Part shown: piece after piece, positions 12,501 through 18,065 of the stretch
How positions within the stretch are numbered: the first letter of the stretch is position 1
How the letters are laid out: each line of letters starts with the position of its first letter
DNA from: Pectobacterium polaris
Lineage (GTDB): Bacteria; Pseudomonadota; Gammaproteobacteria; Enterobacterales; Enterobacteriaceae
Direction: 5' to 3'
Length of the DNA stretch: 64,000 bases
Assembly (NCBI RefSeq): GCF_002307355.1
Contig: NZ_CP017481.1
Location: 4,650,001 to 4,714,000 of the forward strand
Made by a program: the position numbers and the translations under genes
Notes under the pieces: generated by a model
Told to the model about the DNA's origin: nothing
What the model saw: only the letters and a program-made list of their open reading frames with translations
The model's database searches: none

Positions 12501-15500
12501 ACCGATGGTAACGGTAACCGCGTCGCCCGCTTTCACGTCGTTGCCCACCTGACCCGTGACCGCAATCGTCTGACCGGACTCGCTGGCGTTAATCACGTTA
12601 TCTGATGTGATGTTATCTACAGAGATCGAGGCAACTGGTGCGACGGTATCGACACCGTAAGTATGATTCGTATTGGCTGTGGTGGCGTTGCCTGCGGTAT
12701 CACGCGTGGTGACCGTCGCACTCACATCACCGTTAGCGGCCAACACCGATCCCGGTACGTTAACGCTCCAGGTCTTACCGTCGGTATTCACCGTCGTCTG
12801 GTAGGTTTCGGTGCCGACTTTGACGGTGATAGCGTCGCCCGCTTTGACTTCGTTGCCGACCTGACCGGTGACGGCAATGGTCTGACCCGATTCGCTGGCG
12901 TTAATCACGTTATCGCTGGTGATGTTATCGACAGAGATCGAAGCGACTGGCGCAACCGTATCCACGCCATAAGTGTGACTGGTATTGGCCGTGGTGGCGT
13001 TGCCCGCGGTATCACGCGTGGTGACGGTCGCACTCACATCACCATTCGCTGCCAGTACGGATCCTGGAACATTCACACTCCAGGTCTTGCCGTCGGTATT
13101 CACCGTCGTCTGGTAGGTTTCGGTACCGACTTTCACAGTAACCGCATCGCCCGCTTTGACTTCGTTGCCTACCTGACCCGTCACGGCAATGGTCTGCCCG
13201 GATTCGCTCGCGTCAATCACGTTATCTGACGTGACATTATCGATAGAGATAGACGCCGTTGGTGCGACGGTCTCCACACCGTAAGCATGAGAGGTATTGG
13301 CGGTGGTGACGTTACCAGTCGTATCGCGCGTGGTGACGGTCGCACTCACATCGCCATTCGCGGCCAGCACCGAACCGGGAACATCGACGCTCCAGGTTTT
13401 GCCATCGGTATTCACTGTCGTCTGGTAGGTTTCGGTGCCAACGGTAACAGTGATCGCATCGCCCGCTTTGACTTCATTGCCGACCTGACCAGTAACGGCG
13501 ATCGTCTGGCCTGACTCGCTGGCATTGATGACATTGTCAGCGGTAACGTTATCAATTGAAATTGAAGCGACCGGCGCAACGGTATCGACCCCGTAAGTGT
13601 GATTGGTGTTCGCGGTAGTGACATTACCTGCGGTATCACGCGTCGTAACCGTCGCACTCACATCACCATTCGCCGCCAGCACAGAACCGGGAACATTCAC
13701 ACTCCAGGTCTTGCCATCGGTATTCACCGTGGTCTGGTACGTCTCGGTGCCGACGGTAACGGTGATCGCATCGCCCGCATTGACTTCGTTGCCGACCTGC
13801 CCCGTGACGGCAATGGTCTGGCCGGATTCGCTGGCATTAATCACGTTATCGGATGTGACGTTATCAACAGAGATAGACGCCACAGGTGCAACCGTATCCA
13901 CGCCGTATGTGTGACTGGTATTCGCAGTGGTGACATTGCCTGCGGTGTCACGCGTGGTGACGGTCGCACTCACATCACCATTCGCTGCCAGCACCGCCCC
14001 CGGAACGTTGACGCTCCAGGTTTTGCCATCGGTATTCACCGTCGTCTGGTACGTTTCGGTACCGACTTTCACCGTAACGGCGTCACCCGCCTTGACTTCG
14101 TTGCTGACCTGACCCGTCACGGCAATGGTCTGACCGGACTCGCTGGCGTTGATGACGTTATCCGACGTGATGTTATCGATAGTAATCGAAGCAACAGGTG
14201 CAACCGTATCCACACCGTAAGCGTGACTGGTATTGGCCGTGGTGACATTGCCTGCAGTATCGCGCGTGATGACGGTTGCACTGACATCGCCATTCGCGGC
14301 CAGCGCCGCACCGGGAACATTCACGCTCCAGGTTTTACCGTCAGTATTCACGGTGGTCTGGTACGTTTCCGTGCCAACGGTAACCGTGATCGCATCACCC
14401 GCTTTGACGTCGTTATCGACTTTACCCGTCACTGCAATCGTCTGGCCGGATTCGGTCACATTGATCACGTTATCGGACGTGACATCATCGATAGAGATAG
14501 ACGCAATCGGCACAACGGTATCGACACCGTAAGCGTGCGAGGTATTGGCTGTCGTGATGTTACCTGCGGTGTCACGCGTCGTAACCGTCGCACTCACATC
14601 ACCATTCGCCGCCAGCACCGATCCCGGAACGTTGACGCTCCAGGTCTTGCCGTCGGTATTCACTGTGGTCTGATAGGTCTCGGTACCGACTTTAACGGTA
14701 ACGGCATCACCTGCTTTGACTTCATTGCCCACCTGACCGGTGACGGCAATCGTCTGGCCCGACTCGCTGGCGTTAATCACGTTATCGCTGGTGACATTAT
14801 CAATAGAGATGGACGCCACTGGCGCAACCGTATCGACGCCATAAGTGTGATTCGTGTTGACAGTAGTAGAGTTACCCGCAGTATCGCGCGTCGTGACCGT
14901 AGCGCTCACATCACCGTTTGCTGCCAACACCGATCCCGGAACGTTAACGCTCCAGGTCTTGCCGTCGGTATTCACCGTGATCTGATAGGTTTCGGTACCG
15001 ACTTTAACGGTAACGGCATCACCCGCTTTGACTTCATTGCCCACCTGACCGGTGACGGCAATTGTCTGACCGGACTCAGTCGCATTGATCACGTTATCCG
15101 ACGTGACATCATCAATAGAGATCGACGCTACTGGCGCAACGGTGTCCACACCGTAAGTGTGACTCGTATTGACAGTGGTGACATTGCCTGCGGTATCACG
15201 GGTAGTGACCGTTGCCGAGATACCCCCATTCGCAGCAAGTACCGAGCCTGGTATGTTGACGCTCCAGGTTTTACCATCGGTATTCACCGTCGTCTGGTAC
15301 GTTTCGGTGCCAACAGTAACGGTGATCGCATCGCCCGCTTTCACTTCATTACCGACCTGACCGGTGACTGCAATGGTCTGACCAGACTCAGTAGCATTAA
15401 CCACGTTATCTGACGTGATATTGTCGATAGAGATCGAAGCAACGGGAGGCAAAGTATCGACTGTGATCGCTTCACTTCCGCCCGTGCCAGGAATGCCCGC

Positions 15501-16253
15501 AGCATTAGTGTAGCTACCGTCAGGAATGCTGAGGCGGACTTCTCCCTCAAAATTGGCGGCTGGCGTCAATGTCGCCGTCCAGCGAGTTGGATCGTTAGGA
15601 TCCTGCACCAGATTCGTTACTGAGCCGTTTGTTACGGTGATATCACTGAGGTCAAAACCAACGGGCGGTGTTGTGAAGACAAAACTTACTATGCCATCAC
15701 TGTTTATGACAATGGTGACAGAAGGCGGAGTGGTATCGGTAGTATCCGTTGCCGCAGCCAGCAACGTCGTGGATGAATCTACGCCATCCAGAACGGACGA
15801 GGCTCGGTCAGTAAACGATGAGCCCGCGGTATCATAGCCAATCGGAGTAGTCACGACCTCGGCCGTCAAATTCAGAACGACCGTTGGATTGAAATGCCCA
15901 CCGCCGCCGTCACCGGCTTCTCCAGTGTCGTCATTACCAGCGGCAGTCGCTTCTAATACTTGCGTTGGGTCGGCGCCCTGAGCGATAGCATCTTGTATAG
16001 CCGCGACATCATCGGCGACATCCGCGTTGGACTGAGAGGACGCATTGCTAACATCGCTCCAGCGGCTATCACGCCCCAAATCCAATGTTTTGCCATCCGG
16101 TAATGTGATTGAAACCGCGCCGTTAGCGCCAGTTACCACTTCTTCACCGCTGTAAACGCGATCGCCAGCAACTAGCAGTCTCTGGCTTCCATCAAGCGCG
16201 ACGATAAATACTTGTCCAATAACGAACTTAATGACACCAATCACACCATTCAA
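3510..16253 (-). CDS. lapA: Giant LapA-like multi-repeat surface adhesin, type I secreted
   Basis: Protein of 4247 residues, cysteine-free in its repeats. Order: N-terminal retention module (1-about 102); TAAG (103-106) followed by an acidic/glycine linker, the expected LapG cut site; one divergent Ig-like domain (about 175-264); 31 tandem Ig-like repeats of 104 residues (265-3488); more Ig-like domains; an unrecognised domain (about 3720-3892); a T1SS-143-like region; about six RTX nonapeptides of GGAGNDxLxGG type near the C-terminus; and a final secretion signal. The start is TTG at 16253, preceded by AAGGAG with 8-nt spacing; the nearby ATG is out of frame. Known LapA-type adhesins stay plugged in the LapE pore until LapG cuts them, and mediate biofilm and host attachment. 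The orphan T1SS next door is its likely exporter. From memory, an orthologous multi-repeat adhesin is described in P. atrosepticum. Confidence 0.95.
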   Translation of the reverse strand: MNGVIGVIKFVIGQVFIVALDGSQRLLVAGDRVYSGEEVVTGANGAVSITLPDGKTLDLGRDSRWSDVSNASSQSNADVADDVAAIQDAIAQGADPTQVLEATAAGNDDTGEAGDGGGGHFNPTVVLNLTAEVVTTPIGYDTAGSSFTDRASSVLDGVDSSTTLLAAATDTTDTTPPSVTIVINSDGIVSFVFTTPPVGFDLSDITVTNGSVTNLVQDPNDPTRWTATLTPAANFEGEVRLSIPDGSYTNAAGIPGTGGSEAITVDTLPPVASISIDNITSDNVVNATESGQTIAVTGQVGNEVKAGDAITVTVGTETYQTTVNTDGKTWSVNIPGSVLAANGGISATVTTRDTAGNVTTVNTSHTYGVDTVAPVASISIDDVTSDNVINATESGQTIAVTGQVGNEVKAGDAVTVKVGTETYQITVNTDGKTWSVNVPGSVLAANGDVSATVTTRDTAGNSTTVNTNHTYGVDTVAPVASISIDNVTSDNVINASESGQTIAVTGQVGNEVKAGDAVTVKVGTETYQTTVNTDGKTWSVNVPGSVLAANGDVSATVTTRDTAGNITTANTSHAYGVDTVVPIASISIDDVTSDNVINVTESGQTIAVTGKVDNDVKAGDAITVTVGTETYQTTVNTDGKTWSVNVPGAALAANGDVSATVITRDTAGNVTTANTSHAYGVDTVAPVASITIDNITSDNVINASESGQTIAVTGQVSNEVKAGDAVTVKVGTETYQTTVNTDGKTWSVNVPGAVLAANGDVSATVTTRDTAGNVTTANTSHTYGVDTVAPVASISVDNVTSDNVINASESGQTIAVTGQVGNEVNAGDAITVTVGTETYQTTVNTDGKTWSVNVPGSVLAANGDVSATVTTRDTAGNVTTANTNHTYGVDTVAPVASISIDNVTADNVINASESGQTIAVTGQVGNEVKAGDAITVTVGTETYQTTVNTDGKTWSVDVPGSVLAANGDVSATVTTRDTTGNVTTANTSHAYGVETVAPTASISIDNVTSDNVIDASESGQTIAVTGQVGNEVKAGDAVTVKVGTETYQTTVNTDGKTWSVNVPGSVLAANGDVSATVTTRDTAGNATTANTSHTYGVDTVAPVASISVDNITSDNVINASESGQTIAVTGQVGNEVKAGDAITVKVGTETYQTTVNTDGKTWSVNVPGSVLAANGDVSATVTTRDTAGNATTANTNHTYGVDTVAPVASISVDNITSDNVINASESGQTIAVTGQVGNDVKAGDAVTVTIGTETYQTTVNTDGKAWSVNVPGSVLAANGDVSATVTTRDTAGNATTANTSHAYGVDTVAPVASISVDNVTSDNVINATESGQTIAVTGQVGNEVKAGDAITVTVGTETYQTTVNTDGKTWSVNVPGSVLAANGDVSATVTTRDTAGNVTTANTSHAYGVDTVAPTASISIDNVTSDNVINATESGQTIAVTGQVGNEVKAGDAVTVNVGTETYQTTVNTDGKTWSVNVPGSVLAANGDVSATVTTRDTAGNATTANTNHTYGVDTVAPVASISVDNITSDNVINASESGQTISVTGQVGNEVKAGDAVTVNVGTETYQTTVNTDGKTWSVNVPGSVLAANGDVSATVTTRDTAGNATTANTSHAYGVDTVTPTASITIDNVTADNVINASESGQTISVTGQVGNEVKAGDAVTVNVGTETYQTTVNTDGKTWSVNVPGSVLAANGDVSATVTTRDTAGNATTANTSHAYGVDTVTPTASITIDNVTADNVINASESGQTIAVTGQVGNEVKAGDAITVTVGTETYQTTVNTDGKTWSVNVPGAVLAANGDVSATVTTRDTAGNVTTANTSHAYGVDTVAPTASITIDNVTADNVINATESGQTIAVTGQVGNEVKAGDAVTVKVGTETYQTTVNTDGKTWSVNVPGSVLAANGDISATVTTRDTAGNVTAANTSHTYGVDTVAPVASIAIDSVTSDNVINAAESDQTIAVTGQVGNEVKAGDVVTVKVGTETYQTTVNTDGKTWSVNVPGTLLAANGDISATVTTRDTAGNVTTVNTSHTYGVDTVAPVASISIDDVTSDNVINATESGQTIAVTGQVGNEVKAGDAITVKVGTETYQTTVNTDGKTWSVNVPGSVLAANGDVSATVTTRDTAGNATTANTNHTYGVDTVAPVASISVDNITSDNVINATESGQTIAVTGKVDNDVKAGDAITVKVGTETYQTTVNTDGKTWSVNVPGTVLAANGDVSATVTTRDTAGNVTTANTSHTYGVDTVAPVASISIDSVTSDNVINATESGQTIAVTGKVGNEVKAGDAVTVKVGTETYQTTVNTDGKTWSVNVPGSVLAANGDISATVSTRDTAGNVTTANTNHTYGVDTVAPVASITIDNVTSDNVINTSESGQTITVTGQVGNEVKAGDAVTVKVGTETYQTTVNTDGKTWSVNVPGSVLAANSDVSATVTTRDTAGNVTTANTSHAYGVDTVAPVASIAIDNVTSDNVINATESGQTIAVTGQVGNEVKAGDAVTVKVGTETYQTTVNTDGKTWSVNVPGAVLAANGDVSATVTTRDTAGNATTANTSHTYGVDTVAPVASIAIDNVTSDNVINASESGQTIAVTGKVGNEVKAGDAVTVKVGTETYQTTVNTDGKTWSVNVPGSVLAANGDVSATVTTRDTAGNVTTANTNHTYGVDTVAPTASITIDNVTADNVINATESGQTIAVTGQVGNEVKAGDAITVTVGTETYQTTVNTDGKTWSVNVPGTVLAANGDLSATVTTLDAAGNVTTANTSHAYGVDTVAPVASISIDNVTSDNVINAAESGQTIAVTGKVDNDVKAGDAITVTVGTETYQTTVNTDGKTWSVNVPGSVLAANGDVSATVTTRDTAGNVTTANTSHAYGVDTVAPVASIAIDNVTSDNVINASESGQAIAVTGQVGNEVKAGDAVTVTVGTETYQTTVNTDGKTWSVNVSGSVLAANGDVSATVTTRDTAGNATTANTNHTYGVDTVAPVASISIDNVTSDNVINASESGQIIAVTGQVGNEVKAGDAVTVKVGTETYQTTVNTDGKTWSVNVPGAVLAANGDVSATVTTRDAAGNVTTANTSHAYGVDTVAPVASISIDNVTSDNVINASESGQTIAVTGKVGNEVKAGDAVTVNVGTETYQTTVNTDGKTWSVNVPGSVLATNSDVSATVTTRDTAGNVTTANTSHAYGVDTVAPVASISIDNVTSDNVINASESGQTIAVTGKVGNEVKAGDAVTVKVGTETYQTTVNTDGKTWSVNVPGSVLAANGDVSASVTTRDTAGNATTANTSHTYGVDTVAPTASITIDNVTADNVINATESGQTIAVTGQVGNEVKAGDAVTVKVGTETYQTTVNTDGKTWSVNVPGAVLAANGDVSATVTTRDTAGNVTTANTNHTYGVDTVAPVASISIDNVTSDNVINANESRQTISVTGKVGNEVRAGDSVTVKIGTETYQTTVNTDGKTWSVNVPGSVLAANSDISASVTTRDAAGNATTANTHHAYSVDTTAPEIDITNFAGNDGYVSQSESKNTLVSGTSNEKKVDLVFTDVNGKSVTLHDVPVTNGKWQTNVDLSTLAEGKITAGATATDAAGNQAHDNSQAIMDVTPPAAHNNTVSGTEDTPLHIGWSDLGVSSDTTSIVISSLPPAAAGTLYFNDNGSWKAVTAGQSFTAGNTDLRFTPASNVSGAVLGDIAYRPVDSAGNTGDKAALHIGITPVADAPVVSLSTTSVTTAPASAEVIKVNGGSANGGFDVQNGKIVAVGNGVRVWLTEGDSVPTVVGNGKVAYYSQGNTSGDGNYSDIFVVHSNSGYFYRQSDWAADRKDHRDLDSFNGNRTNNGSNAHSDYVFVIKETGYTYNATYSTNNNANTSVNTLDGLKVNYTDSSGKSGSFTRQVSNNIEGVIYSDGSTYTPGTNSATVEKVPGQAGKQTYTLDVSAALTDRDGSETLSGIRLTGIPTGTVLTDQINNVKYTVGADGSYLIQNAHNAMTLAGKITLEVPADAGKLNVVAQATSTEMGNHDTATGYSAEGAEQYGLSVGAAGNDTISGTYNDDVLFGDVVSFPNIDGNGIVALQNYIGKQLGMQTGVPTTKDMHNYIAAHSSEFDLSSSKGGNDILNGGAGDDILFGQGGNDTLYGGAGNDLLYGGSGDDILIGGAGGDTLIGGAGADTFKWQAGDIGNDVIKDFNAKEGDRIDLSDLVGELEEGTDISRYIRITDNHGSPTIEVSTAGNFTADKGGTVAVSITLEHYNGALPSLESLVSKPEPSS
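5790..15461 (-). repeat. 31 tandem repeats of 312 bp inside the adhesin gene
   Basis: The VDT codons that open the first unit (15461) and close the last (5789) are 9672 bp apart, exactly 31 x 312. The unit encodes 104 residues beginning VDTVAPVASISIDNVTSDN, with conserved GTETYQTTVNTDGKTWSVNV in the middle and ending HTYG. It is a bacterial Ig-like beta-sandwich. Variation is concentrated at a few positions: NVTSDN / NITSDN / NVTADN, the residue before VGTETYQ (K, N or T), and NTSHA / NTNHT. No unit is longer or shorter than the rest. Confidence 0.95.
15936..15947 (-). other. Predicted LapG cleavage site (TAAG) in the adhesin
   Basis: The codons encode Thr-Ala-Ala-Gly at residues 103-106, followed by an Asp/Glu/Gly-rich linker. 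P. fluorescens LapA is cut between the two alanines of a TAAG at nearly the same distance from the N-terminus. The site is therefore predicted from established knowledge plus the presence of lapG. Confidence 0.8.
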
Positions 16254-16634
16254 AATACTTTCTCCTTGATATCTATAATTATTTTTATAATGTGGCGATA
16301 TTGCGGCTATAGATTTTTGCTATCATCCTGATAAGGTTGATTTGCTGTGTGTCGTCCTGACATTTTATGAAAAAAAGCGTTACGATAGTGCTGTCGTTAT
16401 GCGTCAAACGCTTGACTCAATGACCGATATAATAAAAAATTCGGAATATTCTTTCCAGAACTTTACTCATTTAGAGTAAGCCTTATTTTTACCGCATTAA
16501 GGCACGTCAGGAATGAAATTAACACATTGATATAAAAGGAATAAAAACAAATCAATTCGTTAAGCGTTTATATAACACTCAAACACTTTAATAGGAATAA
16601 TCACAAATAAAGTTTTTGTGAAGGAAAACTGCTG
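16254..16634. promoter_or_regulatory. Divergent promoter region between the adhesin and its secretion operon
   Basis: AT-rich 381-bp gap with no gene. It must hold the promoters of both the adhesin (minus) and lapE (plus). Visible elements: the adhesin ribosome binding site AAGGAG just before 16253; an imperfect nested palindrome at 16374-16412 (arms AAGCGTT/AACGCTT); TATAAT at 16429-16434; an RcsAB-box-like site; and AAGGA 9 nt before the lapE start. I could not fix a convincing -35/-10 pair for either direction. Confidence 0.6.
16441..16454 (-). promoter_or_regulatory. RcsAB-box-like site upstream of lapE and the adhesin
   Basis: TCGGAATATTCTTT matches the reverse complement of the RcsAB box consensus TAAGAATATTCCTA at 12 of 14 positions. 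It shares a 12-bp core with a second site at 23565-23578 upstream of the cyclase gene. Sequence match only. Confidence 0.5.
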
Positions 16635-17987
16635 ATGATGCGTAGATACCATTTTGCTTTATTACCTTTTATTACCATTTTTTCCACAGCGACGCATGCC
16701 GAGACAATTCAGGACGCCATAAAAAGTACGCTTTATACGCATCCTGAAGTAAGCGCCTCTATTAATAGTCGTTTTTCTGCCGAACATGATTTACGTGCGG
16801 CAAAAGGCGGATATCTCCCCTCCATCACGCTAAGTGCAGGCGTTGGACGCGAAGAGACCGATAGCCCCTCAACACGCGCCAGCACCAATAAGCGCGTTGA
16901 GCTCAGCCGCCAGGAATCAAGTATCAATCTAAGCCAGACGGTGTTTGATGGTTTCGCCACCTCCAGCGAAGTGGGCAGACAACGCGCTACGGTCAATTCA
17001 CGCGCCTATAAAGTATTAAATACCAGTGAGGCAACGGCATTAGATACCGTTCAGGTTTATCTTAGTGTGCTGCAACGTCAGGAATTTGTCCGTCTGGCGG
17101 AAGCCAACCTTGCAAGCCATGAGCGCATTTACGATCAAATCAGGCTGCGCAGCGAACAAGGCGTTGGGCGATTGGCCGATTTGGACCAGGCTGAAGCACG
17201 TCTTGCACAGGCCCGTAACAACGTGCTGACAGAAAAAACCAATCTGGACGACGCCAAAACCAACTACATGAGCATTGTGGGTAAGGTACCAGAGAATTTG
17301 GTGATGCCCGATGCGTCTGCGATAAAACTCCCCGCCTCGCTGGAAGACGCGCTGCGCATCATGCTGGCTAACAGCCCGGCATTGAAATCCGCGGAGTCAG
17401 ATATTGAAGCCACTCAGCAGCAATATGAGACTTCAAAATCAACGTTTTACCCACGCCTCAACGTGGAACTCTCTCGCACGATGGATAACAACGTTGACGG
17501 AACACGCGGTCAAAATAATGAGTGGCAGGCGATGCTGCGGATGCGCTACAACCTGTATGAAGGCGGTAGCAGTAAAGCCAACATGGAATCAAAAGCCTAT
17601 CAGGTAAAAGAAGCACAGGATGTCCGAAATAATGCCCTCCGCCTGCTGAGCGAAGAACTCAAGCTAGCCTGGTCAGCGTTAAATAACTCGCGTCAGCAGC
17701 TGCCGATTGCCGCTGAATATGCTGACCGCAGTATGAAAGTGCGTACCGCCTATCAGAAGCAATTTGGCCTGGGAGAAAGGACGTTGCTGGACCTGCTGGA
17801 CAGCGAGAACGAGCTGTTCACCGCACAGCGCCGTCTGGTCGAGGTTCGCTTCACCTCCCTCTATACCGAATACCGGATCGCATCCCGTATGGGAGAGCTA
17901 TTAAACCGTTTGGCGATTCCAGCGCCTGATGCCGGTACCAGCTTGACCAACGTCACCACCCAAGCAGAGTTGCCGAGCCTTAATTAA
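16635..17987 (+). CDS. lapE: TolC-family outer-membrane channel of the adhesin secretion system
   Basis: Protein of 450 residues with a signal peptide (MMRRYHFALLPF... ending THAE, about 1-22) and the TolC/OEP duplicated coiled-coil plan. It has the typical first-helix text TIQDAIKSTLYTHPEVSAS and long amphipathic helices around 130-215 and 320-400. It belongs to the AggA/LapE branch dedicated to adhesin export rather than housekeeping TolC. In the Lap system this channel also holds the adhesin by its retention plug. Start at 16635 with AAGGA 9 nt upstream; a second ATG follows directly. It leads the operon lapE-lapB-lapC. Confidence 0.92.
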   Translation: MMRRYHFALLPFITIFSTATHAETIQDAIKSTLYTHPEVSASINSRFSAEHDLRAAKGGYLPSITLSAGVGREETDSPSTRASTNKRVELSRQESSINLSQTVFDGFATSSEVGRQRATVNSRAYKVLNTSEATALDTVQVYLSVLQRQEFVRLAEANLASHERIYDQIRLRSEQGVGRLADLDQAEARLAQARNNVLTEKTNLDDAKTNYMSIVGKVPENLVMPDASAIKLPASLEDALRIMLANSPALKSAESDIEATQQQYETSKSTFYPRLNVELSRTMDNNVDGTRGQNNEWQAMLRMRYNLYEGGSSKANMESKAYQVKEAQDVRNNALRLLSEELKLAWSALNNSRQQLPIAAEYADRSMKVRTAYQKQFGLGERTLLDLLDSENELFTAQRRLVEVRFTSLYTEYRIASRMGELLNRLAIPAPDAGTSLTNVTTQAELPSLN

Positions 17988-18065
17988 TATATTTCATTGG
18001 TCAGACGGCGATAAATTATGCTTTATATGCGGGGAATTACGTTGCGTAAGGGAACGTTTAGTTAA

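Noticed and set aside
9855..15413. Long open frames on the plus strand inside the adhesin repeats (two of 604 codons, at 9855-11669 and 13599-15413)
   Set aside because: They repeat every 312 bp opposite the adhesin codons, have odd His/Arg/Gly composition, and lack ribosome binding sites. They exist because the repeat unit happens to lack stops in that frame.
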